Positions 35,770 to 45,465 of a DNA stretch of 53,145 nt are shown here, piece by piece. The notes beneath the pieces are model-generated. The model made no database searches, had not been told where the DNA came from, and saw only the letters and a list, made by a program, of their open reading frames with translations. Each line of letters begins with the position of its first letter. The first letter of the stretch is position 1. The DNA comes from Balneolaceae bacterium (GTDB lineage Bacteria; Bacteroidota; Rhodothermia; Balneolales; Balneolaceae): contig JAFIES010000124.1 in NCBI GenBank assembly GCA_020832415.1, forward strand, positions 1-53,145, read 5' to 3'. The translations under genes were made by a program, and so were the position numbers.

Positions 35770-37656
35770 ATGATAAAGAGAATCTCACTTACGGCACTGC
35801 TATCCCTCTTTTCCGTTTCGCTGCTGCTTGCACAGCCGGCTGACATTGAACGGGTTGAACCGGAATTCTGGTGGACCGGTTTTCTGGAGACCGAACTTCA
35901 GCTACTGGTTTATGGCGATGATATCGGCAGCTCCAGGGCGTCTATCGACTATCCCGGGGTGCAGCTGAAGCAGGTTATCTCTGTTGAAAATCCAAATTAC
36001 CTGTTTCTCTATCTGGATGTGACCGATCAGGCCGAACCCGGTACGTTTACCATTACGTTTTCCAAGGGCGGTGAAGTGCTTACTCATGACTATACACTGC
36101 TCGAACGCGAATACTCTTCAACCCGCCACCAGGGATTCGACAGCAGTGATCTGATCTACCTGCTGATGCCCGATCGTTTTGCCAACGGAGATCCATCGAA
36201 CGACGAAATTCCCGGAATGATAGAAGGTGTGGATATGGACGAACCCTATGCCCGAAAAGGCGGCGATATCAAAGGGATTTCGGATAATCTGCAGTACATC
36301 AAAGACCTGGGGATGACTGCAATCTGGCTCAACCCAACGTTCGAAAACGATATGCCTTACAATTATGAAATTGGCGCGGGTTTCTATCATGGTTATGCCG
36401 CCACGGATATGTATAAGGTGGACCGCCGGTTTGGCACCAACGAAGAGTTTGTGGAGATGATCCGAAAATCACAGGAGATGGGCATGAAAGTAATCATGGA
36501 TAAAATTCATAACCATGTAGGTACGCATCACTGGTTCATTAAAGATCTGCCCATGGCCGACTGGATTCACGATCAGTCGGAGGTTGGAAATACCAATTAC
36601 CGGACGGATACCATCATGGATCCATACGCATCCGAAGCCGATTTCAACGCAACCGTAAAAGGCTGGTTTGTGGATGAGATGCCCGATCTGAATCAGCGCA
36701 ATCCACTCTTGGCCGATTATCTGATACAGAATACTATCTGGTGGATAGAGTACAGCGGTATCGACGGCATACGGATGGATACCCACCCCTACCCTTACCA
36801 GGAGTATATGGCCGCTTGGACACGACGGCTTCTGCAAGAGTACCCGGATTTTAACATAGTTGGCGAAGTGTGGATGCAGAATGTGGCTACTACAGCCTGG
36901 TGGCAGTACGATTTTCCCACTCAGAGCGGTTACAACTCCTACCTGCCAAGCGTTACCGACTTTCCGCTCTACAGGTCTATCGTTAGCGGATTGAACGAAG
37001 ATGCGGGCTGGGATACCGGACTGGCTAGAATTTATTACACCCTCGGCCAGGATTTTCTCTATACCGATCCATATCTCAATGTAATTTTTGTAGACAATCA
37101 CGACCTCACCCGATTTATGACATCTGTGAACGAAGATCCGGCTAAATTCAAACTGGGTTTGGCACTGTTGCTCACTACGCGCGGTATCCCGCAGATCTAC
37201 TACGGAACCGAGATCATGAAAATGGGTGGCGCTAATGATCCCGACAAGCGCAGACTTTTCCCGGGTGGTTGGCCAGGTGATGAAATCAACGCTTTTACCG
37301 AAGAAGGGCGCAGGGAACTGGGCGAAAAACGAAACCTCCCCATACCCGAAGTTTTTAACTATTTGAAAACCATCTCAGAGTGGAGAAAAGATAAAGAGGT
37401 GATCCATACCGGCGATTTAACTCACTTTATCCCGGAAAATAATGTCTATGTCTATTTCCGCCACAACAGTGAGGAGACGGTAATGGTTATTTTGAATGGT
37501 TCTGATGAAGCCCAATACCTTGAGACAGCACGTTTCAATGAAATCCTGTCAGGTTATAAAAAAGCGATAAATATTTTAAGTGGAAAGACATTTGAACTTG
37601 AAAGCCCTTTATATGTTAGTGAACACACTGCCTATATATTAGAATTAAGTAAATAA
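35770..37656 (+). CDS. GH13 alpha-amylase-type enzyme (cyclomaltodextrinase-like), secreted
   Basis: This is a 628-aa glycoside hydrolase family 13 enzyme with a signal peptide (MIKRISLTALLSLFSVSLLLA). Residues about 22-120 are an N-terminal beta sandwich as in cyclomaltodextrinases and neopullulanases. The TIM barrel starts about 125 (YLLMPDRFANGDPSND). The catalytic residues are intact: nucleophile Asp337 (GIRMDTHPY), acid/base Glu366 (IVGEVW) and Asp445 (VDNHD). A C-terminal beta domain (about 540-628) matches the usual maltogenic-amylase C-terminal fold. It should hydrolyse alpha-1,4 glucans or cyclodextrins in the periplasm or outside. No sus-type transporter is in the window, so it is not part of a complete utilisation locus here. 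Confidence 0.93.
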   Translation: MIKRISLTALLSLFSVSLLLAQPADIERVEPEFWWTGFLETELQLLVYGDDIGSSRASIDYPGVQLKQVISVENPNYLFLYLDVTDQAEPGTFTITFSKGGEVLTHDYTLLEREYSSTRHQGFDSSDLIYLLMPDRFANGDPSNDEIPGMIEGVDMDEPYARKGGDIKGISDNLQYIKDLGMTAIWLNPTFENDMPYNYEIGAGFYHGYAATDMYKVDRRFGTNEEFVEMIRKSQEMGMKVIMDKIHNHVGTHHWFIKDLPMADWIHDQSEVGNTNYRTDTIMDPYASEADFNATVKGWFVDEMPDLNQRNPLLADYLIQNTIWWIEYSGIDGIRMDTHPYPYQEYMAAWTRRLLQEYPDFNIVGEVWMQNVATTAWWQYDFPTQSGYNSYLPSVTDFPLYRSIVSGLNEDAGWDTGLARIYYTLGQDFLYTDPYLNVIFVDNHDLTRFMTSVNEDPAKFKLGLALLLTTRGIPQIYYGTEIMKMGGANDPDKRRLFPGGWPGDEINAFTEEGRRELGEKRNLPIPEVFNYLKTISEWRKDKEVIHTGDLTHFIPENNVYVYFRHNSEETVMVILNGSDEAQYLETARFNEILSGYKKAINILSGKTFELESPLYVSEHTAYILELSK

Positions 37657-37829
37657 ATATCAAATGTTTAATTATTATCCTATTTATCTTAACTTAAAAT
37701 TCTATTGTAAGATTAAGTTCATTATAAATAACTAACAATCCACATGTTTAATTATTAGTTGTTATATTTTGCTAAATAAAATGGTTGAGAGTAGGTTGGC
37801 AACCCAATGATTTAACAGAGAGCGTATAA

Positions 37830-39122
37830 ATGGGAAAATATGCGATTTTAATTGTATCTGCACTTATCTTTTCGATGCTGACATATTCTTATGCACTTAG
37901 AAATGCAGTGCTTCAATCCAATCTTCGCACTGTACAGAGTTACAGCTTGAATCAAGCACAAAACATTGCTCAAAGTGCAGCAATGCTTGCATATAATTCA
38001 ATAAGAAGTGGTGAAAATAATATATTTGAGCCCAATGAAGGAGAGTCATTTATTTATCCTTTAAATAATGATTTTCAAATATGGCCGGAACTCAATGGAG
38101 AGTATCGCCTTTCAGGAACAAATCAAGGAGATTCACTTTTAATTATCCAATCTACAGGTTTGTTTGAGCAAACTTCATATAATGTTAGTTTTGGTGTAGT
38201 ACTAAATAGTTCAGGTAACTGGAACCCTTCAGTTATTGATCAAGCAGTTCATGCTGAGAGCGAAATTGATCTTGGGAACGGTGAAATAGATGGGGATGCA
38301 ACTTTAAACCAAGCTTACAATGCGTTGAAAATCAACAGAAATGGCTCAATCACTGGAGACTTCCAATTTTATAATGATGCTTTAGAACCAGGCAATACCG
38401 GTATAGAAAATAGCTCAATTGGAAAAAACATCATCAATATGCCGGAGAGAATTGAGTTTGACGATCCAATTTTCCCTGATTTCCCCAATAACTTCATGCC
38501 TTTAACAGAAAATGGAAGTAAACAAGAACTTTTCCCTTCTGATATCAAAAACCTTCGCTTTAAAAATTTTAATACAAACAATACTACAATCAACATTGGG
38601 GATGAAGATATTACACTTCATGCAGAAAATATTGATTTAAGTGGTGGCCTAACAATAATTGGTGAAGGTACTCTCTCACTATATGTTGAGGAATCCATAA
38701 ATCTTGGTAATGCGCAAATAAATTCCTCAAGATCCCCCAAACACCTTGCTATCTACTACAAAGGGACTCAAAATATTAGATACACAGGCAATGGTACTAT
38801 GAATAGTATGATCTTTGCAGAGGCAGACAATATAAATATTACAATTGGTGGTAATCCCACATTTGAAGGGCACATTATTGCAACCGGTAATAATACAACA
38901 ATTAATTATAATGGTACTCCTGCTGCCGCTGCACTTACGTACGCCCCAAAAGGCACAGTAACACTTGGCGGATCAGCAGGTTCTTACCATGGTGCAATAG
39001 TATCAGATAAGTTTAATGCAAATGGAAGGCCAGTTGTAACTTATGACCCGGACTTTGCTTCAACAATGCCACCTTTAAAAACCGAAAATGTTAATGAGTA
39101 CAATATTTCTTTTTGGAATTAG
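37830..39122 (+). CDS. Large pilin-like protein with beta-helical body, paralogue 1
   Basis: This 430-aa protein begins directly with one membrane helix (MGKYAILIVSALIFSMLTYSYALR), followed by an amphipathic stretch (TVQSYSLNQAQNIAQSAAMLAY), as in PilX-type pilus proteins. No class III prepilin site (G before FTLxE) is seen. The body is beta-rich with repeated N/G turns (IDLGNGEIDGDATLNQ, IYYKGTQNIRYTGNG, GNPTFEGHIIATGN, YAPKGTVTLGGSAGSYHGAIV), similar to DUF7305-type or bactofilin-like beta solenoids. It heads the + strand half of the pilus locus. The adjacent gene is a full-length paralogue. A long AT-rich leader precedes it. I infer an extracellular subunit of the pilus; its role (fibre or tip) is open. 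Confidence 0.75.
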   Translation: MGKYAILIVSALIFSMLTYSYALRNAVLQSNLRTVQSYSLNQAQNIAQSAAMLAYNSIRSGENNIFEPNEGESFIYPLNNDFQIWPELNGEYRLSGTNQGDSLLIIQSTGLFEQTSYNVSFGVVLNSSGNWNPSVIDQAVHAESEIDLGNGEIDGDATLNQAYNALKINRNGSITGDFQFYNDALEPGNTGIENSSIGKNIINMPERIEFDDPIFPDFPNNFMPLTENGSKQELFPSDIKNLRFKNFNTNNTTINIGDEDITLHAENIDLSGGLTIIGEGTLSLYVEESINLGNAQINSSRSPKHLAIYYKGTQNIRYTGNGTMNSMIFAEADNINITIGGNPTFEGHIIATGNNTTINYNGTPAAAALTYAPKGTVTLGGSAGSYHGAIVSDKFNANGRPVVTYDPDFASTMPPLKTENVNEYNISFWN

Positions 39123-39306
39123 TATAAATGTGGCTCTGTTTATTACTCTTGAAAGTTCATATTTTTAATTATAGATGTATATATTAATTATGATTTAATA
39201 TTAATTTTTTTTAATATTATTGATATCTAATATACAAATACTATATTGGCAAACTTTATAGTTGTTAAGTTGTATCAAAACAAGACACTAACAACACGAG
39301 GCTTTT

Positions 39307-40647
39307 ATGGGTAAATATGCAATTCTTATCGTTTCTGCATTGATCTTTTCAATGATCACTTATTCACATGCACTGAGAAATGCTCTCTTCATGTCGAGTG
39401 CGAGGACTGTACAAAGCTTTAGCCAAAATCAGGCGCACAATATTGCCCATAGTGCTGCAATGATGGCAATTACAGATCTTCGAAATAATGAGAACAGTTC
39501 ATTCTTCCCCTCACCAGATAATAGTTTCACTTACCCATCTGTGGATGGATTTGAAGCATGGCCTGACATGAATGGAGAGTATAATCTTCAATTAACAAAT
39601 CAAGGAGACTCTTTACTTGTACTTAGTTCAGTGGGCAGATTTGAGGAAACCAATTACAGAACAAATATTGGTTTGGTTATCGGCTTTTCACAGTGGGACC
39701 CCAGTTTTGACCAAGCACTTCATGCAGAAAATTCCATTAACATGGGTGGTAGTGATTACATCGGGTGTGAAGGATTAAACCCTTGCCAGGTCACACTTAA
39801 CAGTTCAGCAAATAATTCAATGACTTTTAATGGTGGTTCTCAAATCAATGCAGATGTATTCATTGGGCCGGGCAGTGATCCGGATATGGTAGTATCCAAT
39901 CACAATAATGTTACAGGTGATATCAATGTGATGCCACAAGCATTAAAGTACGAAATGCCGATTTTCCCTGATTTCGGAGCATTGAACTTTATGCCGTCAG
40001 GGGACTCTTTTTCAAATTCCACAATGACACTAAACCCATCAGATTATGATCAGTTGCACCTTTCCGAAATCAGAATGACTCAAGGAAATAATACACTAAC
40101 TATTAACACCGGTGATCAAGATAGAGAGTTGCGTGTAGGAAGATTGGAATTGGGCGGGCAAAATGAGATTAAAATCATCGGGGACGGTAAATTAACCATC
40201 TATGTTGATTATGATGTTGATATGAAAGGCGGGTCATCAATTAATGAAAATGGTGATGTGAACCAGCTAATGGTCTACTACAGTGGCAATCAGGAAGTTG
40301 AACTTTATGACGAGACACTCGATTTCGGTGGAAATACTCATTTCAATGGCAGCTTTTTTGCTGATAAAGCAAATGTCCGGCTTAGAGGAACATCTGGAAT
40401 CCAGGGTAACGTTATAACTGGAGGCAATGTGACCATGAGCGGTAATGCTTCAGCAATATCACGCGTAATATATGCACCAAACGGGACAGTCAGCACTCAG
40501 GGAAATGTAAAAATTCGTGGTTCAGTTATATCAAACATCTATAACTCAGGTGGAAATACAGACATCATTTTTGATCCCGATTTTGGTGCTGAATTACCTG
40601 ATCTTGAAGTGTTCGGCAGCGGCTTTGACGTTGTTTTTTGGAATTAA
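39307..40647 (+). CDS. Large pilin-like protein with beta-helical body, paralogue 2
   Basis: This is a 446-aa paralogue of the preceding gene, near identical at the membrane helix (MGKYAILIVSALIFSMITYSHALRNALF) and in NGEYNLQLTNQGDSLLVLSS; the bodies differ more. The body again shows a beta-solenoid-like pattern (LNSSANNSMTFNGGSQINADVFIG, GGNVTMSGNASAISRVIYAPNGTVSTQGNVKIRGSVIS). Differences include one possible disulfide pair (C..LNPC at about 156-161) absent from the first copy. The 184-bp AT-rich gap between the copies may carry its own promoter. The gene is followed after 19 bp by the small pseudopilin-like gene, with which it is probably co-transcribed. A duplication that yields two related subunits is likely. 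Confidence 0.75.
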   Translation: MGKYAILIVSALIFSMITYSHALRNALFMSSARTVQSFSQNQAHNIAHSAAMMAITDLRNNENSSFFPSPDNSFTYPSVDGFEAWPDMNGEYNLQLTNQGDSLLVLSSVGRFEETNYRTNIGLVIGFSQWDPSFDQALHAENSINMGGSDYIGCEGLNPCQVTLNSSANNSMTFNGGSQINADVFIGPGSDPDMVVSNHNNVTGDINVMPQALKYEMPIFPDFGALNFMPSGDSFSNSTMTLNPSDYDQLHLSEIRMTQGNNTLTINTGDQDRELRVGRLELGGQNEIKIIGDGKLTIYVDYDVDMKGGSSINENGDVNQLMVYYSGNQEVELYDETLDFGGNTHFNGSFFADKANVRLRGTSGIQGNVITGGNVTMSGNASAISRVIYAPNGTVSTQGNVKIRGSVISNIYNSGGNTDIIFDPDFGAELPDLEVFGSGFDVVFWN

Positions 40648-40666
40648 CATCTTGGATAATTAAATA

Positions 40667-41113
40667 ATGGGTACAGGACAAACATTACTCGCACTGGCGG
40701 CCATTGTACTGCTCTCGATCATTACGATGAGTATCCGGCAAATGTATGTTCAGTCCGTAAATACCACGGTAAACAGTCAGCATACTGCTGATGCACTTAA
40801 CTTTGGAAGAGATATTAGTGAGCGCATACATACATTTTCTACCAGGTATTTAGATTTCGTAGATGAGTATGGTGGCTGTACAGCTGACACCTTTGACCTT
40901 GAAGATGTAGATACTAATTGCATTTTTGAAATGAACTCTATGGCAGGTGAAAGTTATATTGCTACTTTACTGGTATCCCCCGAAGGTGATATTGATATTG
41001 GCCCGGCCATACAAACAGGAAGAGTAATTACTATTCGCATTTTTTCAGAACGAGATGATGTAAATACATTCAGAGCAGAATACAGAACAATTTTAACAAA
41101 CCTTACACCGTAA
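40667..41113 (+). CDS. Small pseudopilin-like protein, 148 aa
   Basis: The start MGTGQTLLALAAIVLLSIITMSIR is a single N-terminal membrane helix without a longer leader. The following stretch (QMYVQSVNTTVNSQHTADALNFGRDISERIHTFSTRYLDF) is the kind of helix seen in minor pilins. The rest (residues 60-148) is a small domain with two Cys (GGCTADTF, DTNCIFEM) that may form a disulfide, and ends in beta strands (GRVITIRIFSERDD). It lies 19 bp after the large pilin-like gene and 23 bp before the next small one. It is probably a minor subunit of the same pilus. The family is not recognised with certainty. Confidence 0.65.
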   Translation: MGTGQTLLALAAIVLLSIITMSIRQMYVQSVNTTVNSQHTADALNFGRDISERIHTFSTRYLDFVDEYGGCTADTFDLEDVDTNCIFEMNSMAGESYIATLLVSPEGDIDIGPAIQTGRVITIRIFSERDDVNTFRAEYRTILTNLTP

Positions 41114-41136
41114 AACCGTGTAATGAAAAAACAACA

Positions 41137-41703
41137 ATGGTAGCACAACTTGATCTTATCATACCGCCTGTAATTGTAGGGCTGCTTATCATTCTGATAT
41201 TCAGGGTGAATGCCTTTATGATGGATTCATCTGTTGATACAAGGCTCTCAAACGATGTCCAGATGCACGCTGATTTGATTGCTGACATCATACAGGAAGA
41301 ACTTAGAGGTGCTGCAAACAGTGATATATTAATGAGTTCACCTGGAACTATCCAAGCAGATTCTTTAGACTTTGTAAGATCGGTTGTTGATGTATCTTCA
41401 GGTCTGCTCCCACTCAATGTCAGAATAAAAAGAGACGAAAGAAATCTGGTAATATACAGAGATTTCGACCCTATTGAACAATCCTCAGATAACATTGTGT
41501 ATGGATCTCAAATATCATCACTTGAATTTCGAATGGCTACAGATCGTGACAATAACATAATCCCGAATGTGATACACTTCAGAGTAGTAACAGAGAGTGA
41601 CCCTGCACATCATGTGCGTTTTCGGGATGATGACAAGGTAGTGAGGGCTGTTGCCGAACGGGAAATATTTCTCAGGCATAGGGCTATGACTTCTGCAAAC
41701 TAA
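41137..41703 (+). CDS. Small pseudopilin-like protein, 188 aa
   Basis: One N-terminal membrane helix (LDLIIPPVIVGLLIILIFRVNAFMM) opens the protein, followed by a helical stretch with ADLIADIIQEELRGA like PilW/PilX-type minor pilins. The C-terminal domain consists of strands (LNVRIKRDERNLVIYRDF, ISSLEFRMATDRDNN, VIHFRVVTES) and ends in RAVAEREIFLRHRAM. No class III leader peptide is present. It lies 23 bp downstream of the other small gene and 111 bp upstream of pilC. The last region could be a promoter, as the PilC protein is much better conserved. I infer a minor pilin or an assembly factor. Confidence 0.6.
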   Translation: MVAQLDLIIPPVIVGLLIILIFRVNAFMMDSSVDTRLSNDVQMHADLIADIIQEELRGAANSDILMSSPGTIQADSLDFVRSVVDVSSGLLPLNVRIKRDERNLVIYRDFDPIEQSSDNIVYGSQISSLEFRMATDRDNNIIPNVIHFRVVTESDPAHHVRFRDDDKVVRAVAEREIFLRHRAMTSAN

Positions 41704-41814
41704 AAATATGCTGAATATCTAGTAGGCTGAATCAAATTCTAATCAGTAAATTGAAATAATCATTGAGTTTGCTATTTTGTCATCATATACGTTGCAATAC
41801 TAAACCTATCAAAC

Positions 41815-43146
41815 ATGCCTCAATTTCGATTTCGCGGAACTACAAATCAGGGTAAGATTATCCAGAGGGAGTTTGAGGCCCCTAATAAAAAAGCAGCTAA
41901 AGAGAGAGTACATAAGCTTGCCCAGGCAAGATCATTTAAAATTGAGTCTGTAGATCAAAAGCAGGTTTTTCTCTACAAAGTCCGTAAAAACGGGCAGCCT
42001 GCCACCGAAGGTGAACAGGAAGCTTACTCGGCCGATGAAGTAGAACGCGCCCTGAAAAAAATGGGGTATCGTGTAGATTCGGTCAAAAAGAAATGGCTCG
42101 ATCTTAAGGGCATGGTGCCCAACGAAGAGGTGGTTACCTTTATCCGACTCTCTGCCGACCTGCTTCGCCAAAAGTTGCCGTATGATCAGATTCTCACCCT
42201 GCTCTATGAGGATACCACCAACAAAGGCATGAAGGAGATTATACGTGTTATTCAAAAAGATCTTCGGGATGGTAAAGAAGGCGCCGAAGTGTATGATAAA
42301 CATGTAAAAGTATTCGGCAGGTTTGCATCGTATATGCTGGGGGTTGCATCAACAAGCGGTAACATGGCCAGCGTTTTCGATAGTACCGCCAAGTTTATTG
42401 AACGTGATGCTGATTTCAAAAAGAATATGCGCCGCGCTCTTTTTATGCCGGCAATTACAGTTTTTGCTGTAATACTAACACTGCTCTTTTTCGTGGGATA
42501 TGTTTTCCCGGTTACAGCAGAGATGTTTCTCGAGTTTGATATTATCCTCCCCCCACTTACAGCCCAAACACTGGACATTAGCTACTGGCTGCAGGCAAAC
42601 TGGCTTCCAATTGTACTTGTACACGTAATTCCAATAGTTACCCTTGTACTGATGTGGAAAAATAAGAGGGGACGCCTGATTCTGGATAAATACCTGATAA
42701 ATATGCCGGTTATTGGTGACCTGATGCACAAAACAAGCATTGAAATATTTGCTCGCGTATTTAATACTCTCTATAGTGGTTCCGGCCAGAACATTGAAGT
42801 GATACGAATTGCCGCAGAAGCGTGCCGGAATAGTTACATCGAAAAGCAGGTAAAAGAGGTAGCCATTCGAAAAATGCTTGAAGATGGCGTTGGCCTTATT
42901 GAAGCCCTTGAGGCAACCAAAGTCTTTCCAAAAAGTGCTCTCAGCCGGTTCAGGCTGGGTGCTGAATCAGGGTCGCTCAAAGAGAATGCCGGACAACTTG
43001 CAAACTACTACGAAAAACAGACCGAATATAAGCTCGAATCGGTGATCAATATGATCAACCTGTTTATTAATATCTTTATTTTCGTAGCTCTGATCTACAT
43101 AACTGTTGTATCATCCGAAGCTGCCATTATCCAGCCGAACTACTAA
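41815..43146 (+). CDS. pilC: PilC/GspF inner-membrane platform protein
   Basis: This is the inner-membrane platform on which the pilus ATPases act. Two T2SSF domains are visible: the first at about 105-230 (FIRLSADLLRQKLPYDQIL, then RRALFMPAITVFAVILTLLFF), the second at about 310-435 (HKTSIEIFARVFNTLYSGSGQ, then GAESGSLKENAGQLANYYE). Three membrane spans fit the family. The N-terminus is unusual: the short beta unit that begins these proteins (F.Y.....G....G...A....A...L...G) appears twice, at residues 1-50 and 53-97. The gene follows the pilin-like genes and precedes pilB, with a 188-bp MITE-like element in between. It should interact with both PilB and PilT in this locus. Confidence 0.92.
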   Translation: MPQFRFRGTTNQGKIIQREFEAPNKKAAKERVHKLAQARSFKIESVDQKQVFLYKVRKNGQPATEGEQEAYSADEVERALKKMGYRVDSVKKKWLDLKGMVPNEEVVTFIRLSADLLRQKLPYDQILTLLYEDTTNKGMKEIIRVIQKDLRDGKEGAEVYDKHVKVFGRFASYMLGVASTSGNMASVFDSTAKFIERDADFKKNMRRALFMPAITVFAVILTLLFFVGYVFPVTAEMFLEFDIILPPLTAQTLDISYWLQANWLPIVLVHVIPIVTLVLMWKNKRGRLILDKYLINMPVIGDLMHKTSIEIFARVFNTLYSGSGQNIEVIRIAAEACRNSYIEKQVKEVAIRKMLEDGVGLIEALEATKVFPKSALSRFRLGAESGSLKENAGQLANYYEKQTEYKLESVINMINLFINIFIFVALIYITVVSSEAAIIQPNY

Positions 43147-43203
43147 GATTTTAACCGGCAACGACTATCGATTTCCGTCAATGGATACTTAAATAGTTAT
43201 TTT

Positions 43204-43390
43204 AGCGTGAGTTCGATATATAAATGAACAATATAACTGAATCCGTCATATTGAGCGCATCCCGATGCAGTTCAATCGGGAGAAGTCGCTCATCTTTTGC
43301 ACGCGTAGCGATATATGAGTTTTCGACTTCGTCCCTCCTGAAATACGTCGGGACTGCGCTCTAACTGACGATTCTTATCGAACTCGCGTT
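43204..43390. mobile_element. MITE-like element, copy 2 (187 bp)
   Basis: Termini AGCGTGAGTTCGATATA and TTATCGAACTCGCGTT are inverted repeats like those of copy 1 (31293-31480). Shared interior segments include GCATCCCGATGCAGTTCAAT and the ACGTCGGGACTGCGCTCTAA stretch near the right end. The middle differs, including an extra TTTTGCACGCGTAGCG. It lies in the 471-bp gap between pilC and pilB; the rest of this gap is AT-rich and may hold the pilB promoter. Confidence 0.65.
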
Positions 43391-43618
43391 AATTAAGTTG
43401 ATATGACTTTGAGATCTTCGCCTTAGGTAAATGGATTCGATGCCTGCAATCAGCTAAGTACTTCAAACGTTTAGGACAAAGAAATTGTTAATGGCTCTAA
43501 TTCGGGAAAAATTATACTAATAATCATTGTATCAGCAATTAATAGTGTTTTTATAGAAGTTTGCAATACATTAAATTGCATAAATTGAATCTACAGCACG
43601 GCATGGTTTTATCACTTT

Positions 43619-45406
43619 ATGAATAGCGTACAAAAAAATACCTTTTACGTAAGACGAAGACTTGGGGAGGCTCTCGTAGAAAAGGGCATTATTGATGATG
43701 ATAAACTCGATGCAGCCATTAAGCAGCATCAATCTGAACCAATTTCTATTCGCCGTCGCTTAAGTACCATACTTGTTGATGACTATAAGGCAGACAGGCA
43801 TGAGGTGATGAAAGTTATTACCAAACTGTATGCCTTCAGGGAGGTAATCACTTCTGATGAACCAACAGCTAAGCTTATTGAAAATGTAAGAAAACTGATG
43901 GACGACCTGCCGGATGAGGTAGTTGATGAGATGATTGCCCAAAAGACCGTTCCATTTAAAGCTACAAAAGACCAAATCGTACTGGCCAGTGCAGATCCAA
44001 CTGATCCTCAAGTATCAATTCTCGCTTCAGAACTGCCTTACAAACTGTATGAGCTCACCTACTGCAGGCTCGAAACGATTGATAAGATCATCAGTAAGGT
44101 GTACGATCAGCGAAATGAGTTCCTCAAACTCCTCGATGATATGGAGCTTGAAGAGCCTGATATGCCAATGCAGGAAGTTGATGAGGAGGAACTGGATGCT
44201 GAAATCAACAAGAGTATGCTCAACTCTCTCATCGAGGGAATGCTTGTTGAAGCAGTTCGGAAGGGAGCCAGTGATATTCACATCATTCCGGGCAAAAAAA
44301 ATGTAACCGATATCTTATTCAGGCTTGATGGCCGTTTGCGTGTTTGGCACTCCCAGCCCGGAGTTAAACCGGAAGCAATTTCTGCTGTTGTGAAAGATAA
44401 GGCATTAAATATTGATCGGTTTGAACGCGATTCTTCTCAGGATGGCTATATTCAGCGCCGAATTGATAATACCAACATTCGTTATCGGGTATCTATCATG
44501 CCAATGGTAGGTGAAGAGTTTAACCGAAAACTGGAATCCATTGTAATTCGGGTGCTGGATGACCGAAAGGTAATCACAGATCTCGAAAAACTGGGTCTGC
44601 AGGAAAAAGCTTCTATTGATTTCAATAAAGCTATTCGAAAACCTTCCGGAATTGTAATTATCACAGGACCAACCGGATCAGGTAAATCAACAACACTGGT
44701 TGCTGCGCTTCATGCTGTAATTAGTCCAGAGTTTAACGTTTTGACGATTGAGGAGCCGGTTGAATACCTCATAAAAGGTGCAAGGCAGCTCAAGATTTCT
44801 GAAAGTATGACCTTCGATATGGCCATGCGTGGTATTCTGCGCCATGATCCGGATATTGTACTTGTAGGTGAGATTCGTGACCTGAAAACAGCTGAAATTG
44901 CCATTAAACTTGCCAATACGGGTCACCTTACATTCTCAACCCTTCACACAAATGATGCACCGAGTGCTGTTGCACGGCTCTTCAAAATGGGTGTGGAACC
45001 CTTTCTGATTGCCAACGCCATTAACCTGGTTATGGCCCAGCGTCTTGTACGAAAACTATGTTCTGATTGTAAACGTCCGCTTGATAAAGAGCTTAATCAT
45101 GAACCACTGGTAAATCTTGGATTCTCTGAACAAGAGATTGAAGAGTCTACATTTTATGAGGCAGTTGGATGTGAAAAGTGCAACCGCGGTTATAAAGGCC
45201 GTGTAGCCATTTTTGAGGCACTCTATTTTGATAAAGAACTGCAGCGAATGATTTTTGCCGCAGGTGATGAAATTGATGAAGATGCTATTCGCCAGCACGC
45301 TATCAAACAAGGTATGCTTACCCTTAGAGCCTCCGGTCGCCTGCGAATAAGGAATGGTATGACTACAATGGAAGAGGTTCTTGCAATTACCCTGGAAGAT
45401 CAGTAA
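43619..45406 (+). CDS. pilB: PilB/GspE-type assembly ATPase
   Basis: This hexameric ATPase powers pilus extension or secretion. The N-terminal 140 residues are a MshEN-like domain (RRRLGEALVEKGIIDDDKLDAAIKQH). The catalytic core has Walker A GPTGSGKST at residues 350-358, the Asp box and Walker B LRHDPDIVLVGEIRD, and the His box STLHTNDAPSA. A zinc-binding tetracysteine of the extension ATPases is present (C481, C484, C518, C521). This separates it from PilT-type retraction ATPases, one of which is encoded at 50827. It is 595 aa, a normal length. The gene is the last + strand gene of the locus, followed by the repeat block. Confidence 0.94.
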   Translation: MNSVQKNTFYVRRRLGEALVEKGIIDDDKLDAAIKQHQSEPISIRRRLSTILVDDYKADRHEVMKVITKLYAFREVITSDEPTAKLIENVRKLMDDLPDEVVDEMIAQKTVPFKATKDQIVLASADPTDPQVSILASELPYKLYELTYCRLETIDKIISKVYDQRNEFLKLLDDMELEEPDMPMQEVDEEELDAEINKSMLNSLIEGMLVEAVRKGASDIHIIPGKKNVTDILFRLDGRLRVWHSQPGVKPEAISAVVKDKALNIDRFERDSSQDGYIQRRIDNTNIRYRVSIMPMVGEEFNRKLESIVIRVLDDRKVITDLEKLGLQEKASIDFNKAIRKPSGIVIITGPTGSGKSTTLVAALHAVISPEFNVLTIEEPVEYLIKGARQLKISESMTFDMAMRGILRHDPDIVLVGEIRDLKTAEIAIKLANTGHLTFSTLHTNDAPSAVARLFKMGVEPFLIANAINLVMAQRLVRKLCSDCKRPLDKELNHEPLVNLGFSEQEIEESTFYEAVGCEKCNRGYKGRVAIFEALYFDKELQRMIFAAGDEIDEDAIRQHAIKQGMLTLRASGRLRIRNGMTTMEEVLAITLEDQ

Positions 45407-45465
45407 CGATCTGTTCCAAGTGAAACATCGCGGGCCGAGAATCATCTCTTTTTTCTAAACGAACT

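Noticed and set aside
39123-39306. Riboswitch or structured RNA between the two pilin-like paralogues
   Set aside because: The stretch is AT-rich without a stable stem or a match to a known riboswitch core; a promoter is more likely.
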